Positions 15,508-26,254 of a stretch of DNA of 64,000 bases are shown piece by piece. Made by a program: the position numbers and the translations under genes. This DNA comes from F23-B02 sp963650165 (lineage in GTDB: Bacteria; Bacillota; Clostridia; Oscillospirales; Oscillospiraceae). The notes beneath the pieces were generated by a model. That model was given only the letters and a program-made list of their open reading frames with translations. It was not told where the DNA came from and did no database searches. How positions within the stretch are numbered: position 1 is the first letter of the stretch; every line of letters begins with the position of its first letter. The stretch spans positions 62,001-126,000 of the forward strand of contig CAVJKX010000001.1 in NCBI GenBank assembly GCA_963650165.1, written 5' to 3'.

Positions 15508-16290
15508 CTACTCTACTATTCTGTCAAGTATCTCGCCGACGTCTCCGCCGGTGAAGGAGAGCGTATAGTCGCTCTCGTCGCCCGAAAGCTCGACGCTGCC
15601 CATGCTGCACAGCTCAAGGATGGAAATGAAGGTCGCTACGATCTCCGAGCGGCTGCCGCAGGACGAGTAAAGCTCCGAGAGCTTAGCAGGGCCGCTTTGC
15701 AGACGTTCGATAAGCTCGCGGCTTTTCGTTCGCACCTCGTATACGATGCGCGAGGGCGCAAGCCTGTGCGCAAACTCGGGCTCGGCCGGCTTTCCGCCGC
15801 GCGTTATGACCGTATACAGCGCCCGGAACAGATCGGCGGGCTCGTGCCGGTATTCATACTCGCGCTTTACATCCGGCAGGGGCTCGGGGAGCTTTGAATA
15901 GTACAGCAGTCCCTTTTCCGAGGCTTTCTTGAGCTCCGGCGTTATCTTCTGCACTGCCGTGTATATATCCCTGCATTTGAGCTGCTCGAGCGAGGTCATG
16001 AGCTCTTCAAGCTCGCTGACCTCCTCCTCGCCCGCCAGAATGGTTTTCGTCTTGATATACAGAAGATGCGAGGCCATCTGCACGAACTCGCTTGCTATCT
16101 CAAGATCGAGCTTCTCCATCCTGTCGAGGTATTCAAGGTACTGATCGAGTATCTCGGATATTTTTATATCGCGTATCTCTATTTTGTTTTTAGACAGCAG
16201 CATAAGAATAAGGCTGAGCGGACCGTCAAAGTCCTGGAGCTCGTTTTTATCCTTAACCACGCTTTCAAGGTGAAAAGTCGGATTATCCAT
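15508..16290 (-). CDS. scpA: Segregation and condensation protein A (kleisin)
   Basis: 260 aa. N-terminal FDGPLSLILMLLSKNKIEIRD matches the kleisin N-domain (usual FxGPLDLLLHLI), and a C-terminal winged helix ends near FTGGDVGEILDRIVE. It bridges the two SMC heads. Its start overlaps the stop of the upstream M50 protease gene (TAATG), so the two are co-translated. Confidence 0.96.
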   Translation of the reverse strand: MDNPTFHLESVVKDKNELQDFDGPLSLILMLLSKNKIEIRDIKISEILDQYLEYLDRMEKLDLEIASEFVQMASHLLYIKTKTILAGEEEVSELEELMTSLEQLKCRDIYTAVQKITPELKKASEKGLLYYSKLPEPLPDVKREYEYRHEPADLFRALYTVITRGGKPAEPEFAHRLAPSRIVYEVRTKSRELIERLQSGPAKLSELYSSCGSRSEIVATFISILELCSMGSVELSGDESDYTLSFTGGDVGEILDRIVE

Positions 16291-16985
16291 TACATATAAA
16301 ACAGCTTTACGGTTAGATTATTGCCCCATTCGGCAAAGGCAAACAGGACATTGAACACTGAGTCCGTTACCGTCTGCAGCGGTGCGCCCAAAACGTCTGT
16401 CGCTATAAGAGCCAGCAGGATCAGCATACCGTAGCGCTCATAGCGCATGAGCTTATAATATGCCTCGTCGCTCATGAGCGAAAACAGCACCTTCGAGCCG
16501 TCCAGCGGCGGAACGGGTATGATATTGAATATCGCAAGCGCTATGCTCAGATATGCCGTCGTATAGACCATGCTGAGCACATCGGTGAGAAATTCGTTTC
16601 CGGAGAGCCTGCACGGCGTAAAGATCATGCCGTAGATAAACAGAACGACGCAGCAGATGATGACGTTTGACACGGGCCCCGCGAGGGCTGTTACAGCCAT
16701 ATCGCGCTTCGGGTGCTTAAAATTGCGCATGTCCACCGGCACGGGCTTTGCCCAGCCGAATTTGAACGCGACCATCATTATAAGGCCGATAATGTCGATA
16801 TGCTTAATGGGGTTGAGCGTGAGCCTGCCCATATTTTTCGCCGTATTGTCACCCAGCTTATAGGCAACATAGCCGTGGCTGAGCTCATGCAGGGTTATGC
16901 ACACGAGCGCGGGTATCACGGCCAGGAGCATGTCGGCCGGTACCGACCAGTCAAGGTTTCGCATTACATCGCCGAAAGAGTTCAT
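16290..16985 (-). CDS. Site-2-type membrane metalloprotease (M50)
   Basis: 231 aa with about five membrane helices. The zinc motif HELSH (His33, Glu34, His37) and the second motif NIIPVPPLDGSK, carrying the aspartate ligand, are intact. It belongs to the short, PDZ-less M50 group (YwhC-like). The substrate is unknown. It is 12 bases after engB and is coupled to scpA. Confidence 0.9.
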   Translation of the reverse strand: MNSFGDVMRNLDWSVPADMLLAVIPALVCITLHELSHGYVAYKLGDNTAKNMGRLTLNPIKHIDIIGLIMMVAFKFGWAKPVPVDMRNFKHPKRDMAVTALAGPVSNVIICCVVLFIYGMIFTPCRLSGNEFLTDVLSMVYTTAYLSIALAIFNIIPVPPLDGSKVLFSLMSDEAYYKLMRYERYGMLILLALIATDVLGAPLQTVTDSVFNVLFAFAEWGNNLTVKLFYM

Positions 16986-16997
16986 TATCTTGCTTCC

Positions 16998-17588
16998 TTA
17001 AACGTATTTGAGTATCTGCGACATAAGCGCGTCGCGTCCGCTGCCCTTTTCCGCGGAGAAAAGTATGAGAGGCGTTTCCGCGCCGAGTTCCAGCGTGAGC
17101 CGTATAAGCTCAAGATTCGGCTCAATTTCGCTTTTCTTGAGCTTATCCGCCTTGTTTGCGACCACGACGAGCGGACAGCCGGTGCTTTTGAACCACTGCG
17201 CCATCGTCACGTCGTCGGCCGTCGGCTTATGGCGCGAGTCGACGATCATGACGCCGAGATCTATGAGCCCCTCGGCCGCGAAAAACTGCTCCATGAGCTT
17301 TCCCCAGCGCTCGCGCTCGGCTTTCGAGACCTTGGCATAGCCGTAGCCCGGAAGATCGACAAAGTATATCTTTTTATCGATGAGAAAATAATTTACATGA
17401 ATGGTCTTGCCGGGCGACTGCCCGACGCGCGCAAAATTTCTGCGGTTTAAAAGCCTGTTTATCACAGAGGATTTTCCGACGTTCGACTTGCCGGAAAACA
17501 CGATGTTCGGAAGCTCATCGCGGATAAAGCCCGCGGGAGCCGCCGCGCTTTTTATAAACTCGGCATTATTGATGTTAAGTTCGGCCAT
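16998..17588 (-). CDS. engB: Ribosome biogenesis GTPase EngB/YsxC
   Basis: 196 aa. G1 GKSNVGKSS, G3 DLPGYGYA and G4 ANKADK motifs are present. It helps 50S subunit assembly. It is 7 bases downstream of lon; lon-ysxC is a classic Firmicutes pair. Confidence 0.97.
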   Translation of the reverse strand: MAELNINNAEFIKSAAAPAGFIRDELPNIVFSGKSNVGKSSVINRLLNRRNFARVGQSPGKTIHVNYFLIDKKIYFVDLPGYGYAKVSKAERERWGKLMEQFFAAEGLIDLGVMIVDSRHKPTADDVTMAQWFKSTGCPLVVVANKADKLKKSEIEPNLELIRLTLELGAETPLILFSAEKGSGRDALMSQILKYV

Positions 17589-17595
17589 GCTTCAC

Positions 17596-19995
17596 CTACT
17601 GTCTGATGCCCGGACGGGATTTTTTGCTCTGCACCGGCATGATTACCTCAGGCTTTAGCTCGGCATCCTTATGCACAAGCGCCGTTTCGAGCACCGTATC
17701 CACCTTGTCGGCAAGCACAAAGTTCAGCGCCTTGCGCACGGCCGGGTCTATCTCGTCGAGATCCGGCTCATTGTCGGCGGGGATTATGACCGTGCTCACG
17801 CCGTTTCGCAGGGCAGCCATGGTCTTTTCCTTCAGGCCGCCTATGGGCAAAACTCTGCCGCGCAGGCTTATCTCGCCCGTCATTGCGATATCGCGGCGCA
17901 CGGGCGTCCCCGTCAGTGCGGAAACTATCGCCGTGCAGACCGTGACGCCGGCCGACGGCCCGTCCTTAGGAACGGCTCCCTCCGGGAAGTGGATATGTAT
18001 ATCTTTTGTTTTATAGAAATCGGCTTCGATGCCGAGCTTCTTTGCGCGGCTTCTTATGCAGGTCATTGCCGCCTGGCAGGATTCCTGCATCACCTTGCCG
18101 AGGTTGCCTGTGAGCTCAAGCTTTCCGCTGCCGTCCACAACGGCCGCCTCAACGTCGAGCACCTCGCCTCCGACGCTCGTCCACGCAAGGCCGCGCACAA
18201 GGCCGACCTCGTCGCTCATTCTGTGCGGCTCGGGCTTATATTTCGGGGCGCCGAGATAGGGCTGCAGTGCTCCGGCGCGCAGAGTAAGGCTCTTGCGCTC
18301 GCCCTCGGAGAGCATGACGGCTGTCTTGCGGCACACGGCGGCTATCTGACGCTCAAGGTTTCTGACGCCGGATTCGCGCGTGTAATACGTTATGATCTCG
18401 CGTATCGCATCGTCTCCGAGCTTCAGCTGCGATGCCTTCAGGCCGTGCTTCCTGCGCTGCTTGGGGATAAGGTGACTCTTTGCTATGCTGAGCTTTTCCT
18501 CGTCTGTGTAGCTTGAAAGCTCAATGACCTCCATGCGGTCGAGCAGCGCTCTCGGTATTGTGTCGAGCGAGTTTGCCGTCGTTATGAAGAACACATCCGA
18601 AAGGTCAAACGGCAGCTCAAGGAAGTTATCCCTGAATGCCGAGTTCTGCTCGGGGTCAAGTGCTTCGAGCAGCGCCGCCGAGGGGTCGCCGCGATAGTCC
18701 GAGCCGAGCTTATCGACCTCGTCGAGCACCATGACGGGGTTCATGCTCTTTGCCTGACGCATGCCGGAGATGATCCTGCCGGGCATTGCGCCGACATAGG
18801 TCTTTCTGTGGCCGCGTATCTCCGCCTCGTCATGCACGCCGCCGAGAGAAATGCGCACGCATTTGCGGTTTGTCGCGCGGGCAACGCTCATGGCTATGCT
18901 GGTCTTGCCCGTTCCCGGAGGGCCGACAAGGCACAGTATGCTTCCGCCGGCCTTGGGCGCGATGGCTCTGACGGCAAGGTATTCGATAACGCGCTGCTTT
19001 ACCTTTTCAAGGCCGAAGTGATCCTCGTCGAGGATCCTGCGCGCTTTATCAATGTCATGAACCTCTTCGGTCTTAATGTTCCACGGCAGCTCAAGGGACA
19101 CGTCGAGATAGCCGCGTATGACAGTCGCCTCCGTCGAGCCGAAGGGCTGCTTTGCAAGGTGGGATACCTCCTTGAGGAGCTTCTCCTCCGTTTCCTGCGG
19201 AAGCTTGAGATCGCGTATCTTCTGACGGTATTCGGCTATATCGTCCGTATCGTCCTCGCCGAGCTCCTGCTGGATTATCTTCATCTGCTCGCGCAGATAG
19301 TAGTCGCGCTGGCTGCGGTTTACCTGCTCGTTTGCAGCCTCGTTGAGCTCCTGCTCTATGATCATGACGTTCAGCTCATGGTTGAGCATTTCAATGAGCA
19401 TTTCGAGCCTGCGGCAGGGGTGCAGCTGCTCGAGCAGCTCCTGCTTCTTGCGGTAGTCGAGGCGGACGTTCTGCGCCGTGTAGTCGGCGACATAGGCCGG
19501 ATCGCGGCTGACGATGAGGTTGAGCAGCATCTCGGGCGGCATATTGCCAACAAGCTGGATATAATCCTCAAACAGGCTCACGACATTGCGCATGAGCGCC
19601 TCTTTCCTGTCGGATGCGACTCTTTCCTCCCTGTCGGGCACGCTCTCGATCTCGCCGAAGAGATAGGGCTGTTCGGACGTAAGAGAGGCTATCCTGCCTC
19701 TGTAAAGCCCCTCGGCCATGACCTTGCACAGCTTGCCGCCGGGCTGGCGCATGAGCTGACGTATGCGGCAGACAACGCCGTATTCGTAGAGATCCGAGGG
19801 CTCGGGCATATCGTTTGCCACGTCCTTCTGGGTAACGAGGAATATCTCCTGATCCGCGCCCTGAGCGCAGTTGAGTGCGGCCAGGGATATCGGACGCTCA
19901 ACATCGAAGCTCAGGAGCATTCCGGGGAATATGTTAAGGCCGCGCAGCGGGAGCACCGCCATTGCGCGGTTGGGTATTTTCTTATTCTGGTTCAT
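17596..19995 (-). CDS. lon: ATP-dependent protease Lon
   Basis: 799 aa from the chosen ATG. The N-terminal substrate domain starts at VLPLRGLNIFPGML, the AAA+ module has Walker A GPPGTGKTSIA and Walker B VLDEVDK, and the protease domain has the Ser in KDGPSAGVT and its partner Lys. It degrades damaged and regulatory proteins. The start at 19995 was chosen because AGGAGGTAA lies about 6 bases upstream; an in-frame start 87 bases earlier adds a non-conserved tail. A terminator-like hairpin separates it from clpX. Confidence 0.97.
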   Translation of the reverse strand: MNQNKKIPNRAMAVLPLRGLNIFPGMLLSFDVERPISLAALNCAQGADQEIFLVTQKDVANDMPEPSDLYEYGVVCRIRQLMRQPGGKLCKVMAEGLYRGRIASLTSEQPYLFGEIESVPDREERVASDRKEALMRNVVSLFEDYIQLVGNMPPEMLLNLIVSRDPAYVADYTAQNVRLDYRKKQELLEQLHPCRRLEMLIEMLNHELNVMIIEQELNEAANEQVNRSQRDYYLREQMKIIQQELGEDDTDDIAEYRQKIRDLKLPQETEEKLLKEVSHLAKQPFGSTEATVIRGYLDVSLELPWNIKTEEVHDIDKARRILDEDHFGLEKVKQRVIEYLAVRAIAPKAGGSILCLVGPPGTGKTSIAMSVARATNRKCVRISLGGVHDEAEIRGHRKTYVGAMPGRIISGMRQAKSMNPVMVLDEVDKLGSDYRGDPSAALLEALDPEQNSAFRDNFLELPFDLSDVFFITTANSLDTIPRALLDRMEVIELSSYTDEEKLSIAKSHLIPKQRRKHGLKASQLKLGDDAIREIITYYTRESGVRNLERQIAAVCRKTAVMLSEGERKSLTLRAGALQPYLGAPKYKPEPHRMSDEVGLVRGLAWTSVGGEVLDVEAAVVDGSGKLELTGNLGKVMQESCQAAMTCIRSRAKKLGIEADFYKTKDIHIHFPEGAVPKDGPSAGVTVCTAIVSALTGTPVRRDIAMTGEISLRGRVLPIGGLKEKTMAALRNGVSTVIIPADNEPDLDEIDPAVRKALNFVLADKVDTVLETALVHKDAELKPEVIMPVQSKKSRPGIRQ

Positions 19996-20028
19996 ATGCT
20001 TTACCTCCTTAATGAGGAATAGAAAAAA

Positions 20029-20071
20029 TGATAAAAAGCGCGGCAAGGCAGGGCAATGCCCCGTCTTGCCG
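20029..20071 (-). terminator. Terminator between clpX and lon
   Basis: 14-bp imperfect stem (arms 20041-20054 and 20058-20071, CGGCAAG outer part perfect), loop of 3, followed on the minus strand by CGCTTTTTATC. It ends right behind the clpX stop. It may partly separate clpX and lon expression. Confidence 0.65.
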
Positions 20072-20078
20072 TGATGTA

Positions 20079-21320
<1,242 letters not shown>

Positions 21321-21346
21321 AGTTTTACCTCGGAAAATGATGTAAT

Positions 21347-21372
21347 ATGGGGGAACGCGCACGTTCCCCCAT
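21347..21372 (-). repeat. Perfect hairpin between clpP and clpX
   Basis: An 11-bp perfect stem ATGGGGGAACG paired with CGTTCCCCCAT, loop of 4 bases. No U-run follows on the minus strand, so it is more likely an mRNA-stability or processing element than a terminator. Confidence 0.5.
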
Positions 21373-21382
21373 AAATTTGTGC

Positions 21383-21964
21383 TTATCGCTTAGTGATAAC
21401 CTTATCGATAAGGCCGTATTCGAGGGCTTCCTGTGCGGACATGAAATGGTCGCGTTCGCAGTCTGCTTCAACGACGGCGATATCCTTACCGGTGTTCTCC
21501 GCGAGGATCCTGTTGAGGTTTTTCTTGATCTTCAGGATCTGCTCGGCCTGGATCTGAATATCGGTGCACTGACCCTTGCTGCCGCCGGAGGGCTGGTGGA
21601 TCATTATTTCCGCATTGGGAAGCGCAAGGCGCTTGCCCTTTGCGCCGCTCGAGAGCAGGAATGCGCCCATTGATGCCGCCATGCCGATGCATATGGTAGA
21701 TACGTCGGGCTTTATATACTGCATGGTGTCATAGATCGCCATGCCGGAGGTGACGGAGCCGCCGGGGCTGTTTATATAAAACTGTATATCCTTATCGGGA
21801 TCCTGTGCCTCAAGGTACAGAAGCTGGGCTACGATAAGGCTCGCGGTAGTGTCGTTGACCTCCTCTGACAGCATGATTATGCGGTCGTTGAGAAGTCTTG
21901 AAAAAATGTCATACGAGCGCTCGCCGCGGCTTGTCTGCTCTACTACATAGGGTACTAAACTCAT
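21383..21964 (-). CDS. clpP: ClpP protease subunit
   Basis: 193 aa. Catalytic Ser98 (GMAASMGAF) and His123 (MIHQPSGG) are present, with the oxyanion loop SPGGSVTSG. Serine protease barrel partner of ClpX. SD AAAGGAG lies 8-10 bases before the start. The order tig-clpP-clpX-lon is the common clostridial one. Confidence 0.97.
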   Translation of the reverse strand: MSLVPYVVEQTSRGERSYDIFSRLLNDRIIMLSEEVNDTTASLIVAQLLYLEAQDPDKDIQFYINSPGGSVTSGMAIYDTMQYIKPDVSTICIGMAASMGAFLLSSGAKGKRLALPNAEIMIHQPSGGSKGQCTDIQIQAEQILKIKKNLNRILAENTGKDIAVVEADCERDHFMSAQEALEYGLIDKVITKR

Positions 21965-22023
21965 TTTTTAACGTCTCCTTTCGTTGTGCTTATCCCGGAG
22001 ATCATATCCTTATACGCGGCGGA

Positions 22024-23343
22024 TTATTCGGCCTCTTTTTCCTCGGCGGGCTCCTCTGCGGGAGCTTCCTCGCTTGCGGACTCTATAACTATCTTGGTCG
22101 CCTTTTCCTTCTTGAACTCGTTTCTGATATACTCGTCGCCGAAGTACTTGCGGATCTGCTCGGGCTCTGCGCCGACGGTCTCGGCCGCGCCCTTGATGTA
22201 GTCCTCAAGCTCCTCGTCGGTGACTTCAATGTTCTCCGCCTCAACGATGGCCTGGAGCAGCAGCTCCTGCTTCACCTGATATTCTGCTGCGGGACGGATG
22301 GTGGCGTTTATCGCCTCGTCGTCGAGACCCATCATCTTCTTGATGTCGTCGGTGCTCATCTTCGGGTCGGTAAGACCGAAGTTTGCGGCGTAGCTGCGGA
22401 TAAGCTCGTCGATCTTCTCCTGCATCATGCTCTCGGGTACCTCGACGGTCATGTTGTCGCAGGCCTTGGTCATGATCGCGGTGCGGAACTTTGCGTCCAT
22501 CTGCTGATCCATGACGCGCTCCATGTCCTTGCGGGTGTCGGCTCTGTATTCCTCGACGGTGTTGAACTCGGAAACGTCCTGAACAAAGTCGTCGTCGAGC
22601 TCGGGCAGCTCTGTCATGGACAGGCCGTTGAGCTTGACCTTGAACACTACGTCCTTGCCGGCGAGCTCTGCCGCGTAATCCTCGGGGAAGGTGATGTTTA
22701 TATCCTTCTCGTCGCCGATATTCATGCCGACGAGCTGCTCCTCAAAGCCGGGAACGAAGGTATTGGAGCCGAGCTCGAGCTCATAGCCCTCTGCCGAGCC
22801 GCCGTCGAAGGGAACGCCGTCGAGAGTGCCTTCAAAGTCGATGTCTGCGGTATCGCCCATCTGAGCCTCGCGCTCGAGGTCGATGACGCGGCCGTTGCGC
22901 TTGCGGACGCCGTCGATCTGGCCGTCAACATCCTCTTCGGTGATGACATAGGTCTCCTTGACCGCGCTGAGGTTCTTGTACTGACCGAGAGTTACCTCGG
23001 GGTAGAGCTCAACGTCAAAGGTCAGGGTGAGGACCTTATCGTCGGAAAGATCCATATTGGAGACTGCGGGCTTGCCGATGATCTTCAGGCCGCAGTTGTC
23101 ATAGCCGTGCTCGTATGCGGGAGCGACGAGCTCGTCGATGGCATCCTGATAAAAAACGTCGTGGCCGTACATGCCCTCGACGACGGCGCGGGGAGCCTTG
23201 CCCTGTCTGAAGCCGGGGATGGAGATGTGGCTCTTATTCTTGTTAAACGCCTTGTTTACGGCTTCGTCGAATTCCTTGGCATCGACTTCGACCTGAAAGC
23301 TGGCGGCCTTGGAGTCTTTCTTTTCTACGTTCTTGACTAACAT
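22024..23343 (-). CDS. tig: Trigger factor
   Basis: 439 aa. It has an N-terminal ribosome-binding domain with GFRQGKAPR, an FKBP-type PPIase domain (GDTADIDFEGTLDGVPFDGG), a helical C-terminal chaperone domain and a very acidic tail (EEAPAEEPAEEKEAE). It folds nascent chains at the ribosome exit. It is the first gene of the protease run and has its own promoter. Confidence 0.97.
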   Translation of the reverse strand: MLVKNVEKKDSKAASFQVEVDAKEFDEAVNKAFNKNKSHISIPGFRQGKAPRAVVEGMYGHDVFYQDAIDELVAPAYEHGYDNCGLKIIGKPAVSNMDLSDDKVLTLTFDVELYPEVTLGQYKNLSAVKETYVITEEDVDGQIDGVRKRNGRVIDLEREAQMGDTADIDFEGTLDGVPFDGGSAEGYELELGSNTFVPGFEEQLVGMNIGDEKDINITFPEDYAAELAGKDVVFKVKLNGLSMTELPELDDDFVQDVSEFNTVEEYRADTRKDMERVMDQQMDAKFRTAIMTKACDNMTVEVPESMMQEKIDELIRSYAANFGLTDPKMSTDDIKKMMGLDDEAINATIRPAAEYQVKQELLLQAIVEAENIEVTDEELEDYIKGAAETVGAEPEQIRKYFGDEYIRNEFKKEKATKIVIESASEEAPAEEPAEEKEAE

Positions 23344-23382
23344 TTATATATTCCTCCTAATATAATTCACATAGACCAAAAC

Positions 23383-23411
23383 ATAATAACAGATATTTTA
23401 GTCAAAAGCAA
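23383..23411 (-). promoter_or_regulatory. Promoter of the tig-clpP-clpX run
   Basis: Minus strand: -35 TTGCTT (23406-23411), 17-base spacer, -10 TATTAT (23383-23388). An AGGAGGA SD precedes the tig ATG. A TTGACT within the spacer is too close to the -10 to be the -35. Confidence 0.55.
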
Positions 23412-23420
23412 TTATTTTCT

Positions 23421-24107
23421 TTAAATAAGCTTCACAGGTCTGAATTTAACATGGTCGGCTGAAACGAGCATGAAATTTGTCGTACCGATCGTACCGTTAA
23501 AGGCATATTGGCAGCCTGCACCGTGGATGTGTCCGTAGCAGCAGCGCTTTACATTATATTTCTGCAAAAGCTCAAGTATTTCGGGACAGCTGTAGTTCAT
23601 ATACTTCGGCGGATAATGCAGGAAGACATATATCTCGTCCGCGGCCGCTGCCCTGAGCGAGGCTTCAAGGCGCATTATCTCGCGGTTCATTATCTTTTTA
23701 TCGTGCTGCTCACCGCGGCTTTCCTCATAGAACCAGCCGCGTGTGCCGCAGATCGAAACACCTGCGTATTCAAAGCTTGTATTGTGCATGACCTCGATCG
23801 TTTTTATGCCGTGCCCGGCAAAGAATTTCCGTGCCTTCGTCGCCGTCGTCCACCAGTAATCGTGATTGCCCTTGAGTATTATCTTTCTCCCCGGCAGAGC
23901 GTCTATAAACTCGAAGTCAGGCAGTGCCTCCTCCATCGTCATTCCCCAGGTGATATCGCCGCAAAGAACGGTCAGGTCATCGTCGGAAAGTCCGGCAAAG
24001 CCCTCGCTGAGCTTTTGGACGTAGTTTTCCCAGCGTCCGCCGAAAACGTCCATTGGTTTATTTGTTCCGAGCGACAGATGAAGATCGCCGATGGTATATA
24101 AAGACAT
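23421..24107 (-). CDS. Metallophosphoesterase
   Basis: 228 aa with calcineurin-like motifs in order: GDLHLS, CGDITWG, LKGNHDYWW and the C-terminal CYGHIHGAG. These bind two metal ions. It belongs to a Firmicutes group without a proven substrate. It is transcribed away from the DUF1540 gene, and SD GGAGG is 7 bases before ATG. Confidence 0.85.
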   Translation of the reverse strand: MSLYTIGDLHLSLGTNKPMDVFGGRWENYVQKLSEGFAGLSDDDLTVLCGDITWGMTMEEALPDFEFIDALPGRKIILKGNHDYWWTTATKARKFFAGHGIKTIEVMHNTSFEYAGVSICGTRGWFYEESRGEQHDKKIMNREIMRLEASLRAAAADEIYVFLHYPPKYMNYSCPEILELLQKYNVKRCCYGHIHGAGCQYAFNGTIGTTNFMLVSADHVKFRPVKLI

Positions 24108-24183
24108 GCTGCCTCCGTATAGTTTTAATTATTGCGGTCAAGAATAATACTGTCTGAGGACAATACTCTCTGGAGGTAAGAAA

Positions 24184-24366
24184 ATGAACGGCAAGAAAAC
24201 GAACTCAGGTCAGATAACCGGTGTCGGCTGCGATGTTACAAACTGCAAGTACAACACCATCGACTGCAAGTGCTCGGCCTCGCAGATCAAGGTCCAGAAC
24301 GAGAAGGCTACGACAAAGTCCGAGACCTTCTGCTCGACCTTCTGTCCGCGCGGCTGCTGCAGCTGA
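24184..24366 (+). CDS. DUF1540 cysteine-rich peptide
   Basis: 60 aa with a DUF1540 core: GVGCDVTNCKYN, then DCKCSASQI and the C-terminal FCSTFCPRGCCS; eight cysteines in total. DUF1540 proteins are common in Clostridia; the cysteine spacing suggests a metal or disulfide-bonded fold, and the function is unknown. SD GGAGGTAAG is about 7 bases upstream. It is followed by a plus-strand terminator, so it is monocistronic. Confidence 0.88.
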   Translation: MNGKKTNSGQITGVGCDVTNCKYNTIDCKCSASQIKVQNEKATTKSETFCSTFCPRGCCS

Positions 24367-24369
24367 CCC

Positions 24370-24400
24370 AATGGGGCTTGGCCCCATTACATATTTATTT
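24370..24400 (+). terminator. Terminator after DUF1540 gene
   Basis: AATGGGGC, TTG loop, GCCCCATT (8-bp perfect stem), followed by ACATATTTATTT. The downstream part overlaps the last codons of thrC on the other strand. Confidence 0.6.
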
Positions 24401-25876
24401 CAGGAAATCCGCAACGGCAGCCTTCATATCCTGCTTGTCCACAACGAGGCCGAAGCGCTTTTCGCGCTTGTCAAGTCCTGCAAGCGGCTTGGGGATCGGC
24501 GTTTTCGTCGTTTCGGAGAGCTTTTCTATAAGCTCCGTTCCGGGAGCGTCGCTGCCCTGCCCGAGCGCCCTGAGAACGCTGTCGCAGAATTTATACGGGC
24601 TTGCTGTGGACACGACGACCGTGGGAGAAACGGTCCCCGTTTCGCTGCGGTAGTCGGCAAGCTTTTTATACGCAACGGCTGTGTGCGTATCCATGAGATA
24701 GCCGTTTTTGGTGTAGACCTTATTTATTGCCGCCATGGTCTCCTCGTCCGTACAGTAGCCGCCGACGAAATGCTCGTTTATAACGGCCTTTATCGCGTCG
24801 GAGACCTCGTAGCTGCCGGTTTTTGAAAGCTGGGTCATGTAGCCCGCGACCTCGGCGTCGTTTTTGCTGATGCAGTACAGCAGGCGCTCGAGATTGCTGG
24901 AAACGAGAATGTCCATAGACGGGGAAACCGTCGTATAGAAGGTCCTGTTGCGGTCATATACGCCGCGGGCGAAGAAATCGGCGAGGACATTGTTCTGGTT
25001 GGATGCGCAGATGAGCTTGCCGACGGGCAGGCCCATGCTCTTTGCGTACCAGCAGGCCAGAATGTTGCCGAAGTTGCCGGTGGGAACGACGAAATCGACC
25101 GTGTCGCCGTAATTTACGCGGCCGGAGTTCGCGTAATCGCAGTAGGCCGAGAAATAGTAGACGATCTGCGGCAGGAGCCTGCCCCAGTTTATTGAGTTTG
25201 CCGACGAGAGGAACCAGGCTCTTTCGCTGAGCTCCGCAGCAAAGCACTTATCGCCGAATATCTGCTTTACGCCGGTCTGCGCATCGTCAAAGTTGCCCCT
25301 TACGGCGGCTACGCTGACGTTGCTGCCGGTCTGCGTGACCATCTGGAGCTGCTGCACATCCGATACGCCGTTGTGCGGGTAAAACACGAGTATCTTCGTG
25401 TTTTCCACATCGGCAAAGCCCTCGAGAGCCGCCTTGCCTGTATCGCCGCTCGTTGCGACAAGTATGCAGACGTTTCTTTTTTCGCCGCATTTTTTGAGCG
25501 AGGCCGTGAGCAGATGCGGGAGCATCTGGAGTGCCATGTCTTTAAACGCGCAGGTAGGACCGTGCCACAGCTCGAGCACAGCCGTGCCGTCGTCAAGAAA
25601 ATGCACAGGCGCAGCGCTGTCGCCGTCAAAATTATCGCCGTATGCGCGCGATACCATGGTTTTGAGCTCATCGTCCGTAAACTCGTCGAGGAAGGGCTTC
25701 ATTATGGTGCAGGCTCTTGCGCGGTAATCGCATTTGCCGAGCTCCTTTATATCCTCAAGGCTAAGCGTCGGCAGGCTTTCGGGAACATAAAGTCCTCCGT
25801 CAGGCGCGAGACCGCGGGATATCGCCTGAGACGCAGTGACCTTCTCTTTGGAGTTTCTGGTGCTGAAATATAACAT
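24395..25876 (-). CDS. thrC: Threonine synthase
   Basis: 493 aa, the longer type of threonine synthase. The start MLYFSTRNS is typical and the PLP lysine is Lys112 in TCAFKDMALQ. PLP phosphate loop: ATSGDTGKAAL. It converts O-phosphohomoserine to threonine. No thrB or hom is in the window. It is 18 bases after yraN, so it may end the lepB-rbgA-rnhB-yraN unit. Confidence 0.96.
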   Translation of the reverse strand: MLYFSTRNSKEKVTASQAISRGLAPDGGLYVPESLPTLSLEDIKELGKCDYRARACTIMKPFLDEFTDDELKTMVSRAYGDNFDGDSAAPVHFLDDGTAVLELWHGPTCAFKDMALQMLPHLLTASLKKCGEKRNVCILVATSGDTGKAALEGFADVENTKILVFYPHNGVSDVQQLQMVTQTGSNVSVAAVRGNFDDAQTGVKQIFGDKCFAAELSERAWFLSSANSINWGRLLPQIVYYFSAYCDYANSGRVNYGDTVDFVVPTGNFGNILACWYAKSMGLPVGKLICASNQNNVLADFFARGVYDRNRTFYTTVSPSMDILVSSNLERLLYCISKNDAEVAGYMTQLSKTGSYEVSDAIKAVINEHFVGGYCTDEETMAAINKVYTKNGYLMDTHTAVAYKKLADYRSETGTVSPTVVVSTASPYKFCDSVLRALGQGSDAPGTELIEKLSETTKTPIPKPLAGLDKREKRFGLVVDKQDMKAAVADFLK

Positions 25877-25894
25877 AATTGGGCTCCTTTCGGC

Positions 25895-26254
25895 TTAAAA
25901 TGCGTTTTCAATGTGATTTATCGTGACTTTTTTGGAGCTTACGCCCTCGGGCGCATATACCTCTATGACGTCAAAGCGCGGCTGTAGCTCGGTTTCGTGC
26001 GATTGCAGCCACAGCTGCGCCGCCGTAATGACACGCTGCTGCTTTGCCGCCGTGACGAACTCGCGCGCCTGACCGTAGTCGCTGTTTTTCCGAAGCTTTA
26101 CCTCGACAAAGACTATAAAATTACGCTTTTTTGCGATTATATCAATTTCGCCCTGCCTGTACCGGCAGTTCGTGTCAACTATTCTGTATCCGTGCAGGCG
26201 CAGATAGTTTGCCGCCTTGCGCTCTCCGAAGGCGCCGAGTTTTTCTTCAGCCAT
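25895..26254 (-). CDS. YraN family (UPF0102) nuclease-fold protein
   Basis: 119 aa. Restriction-endonuclease-like fold with the motif GEIDIIAKKRNFIVFVEVK, which holds the expected acidic and Lys residues. Its role is unknown, perhaps DNA repair or recombination. The start overlaps the rnhB stop by one base; rnhB-yraN pairing is conserved. Confidence 0.92.
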   Translation of the reverse strand: MAEEKLGAFGERKAANYLRLHGYRIVDTNCRYRQGEIDIIAKKRNFIVFVEVKLRKNSDYGQAREFVTAAKQQRVITAAQLWLQSHETELQPRFDVIEVYAPEGVSSKKVTINHIENAF

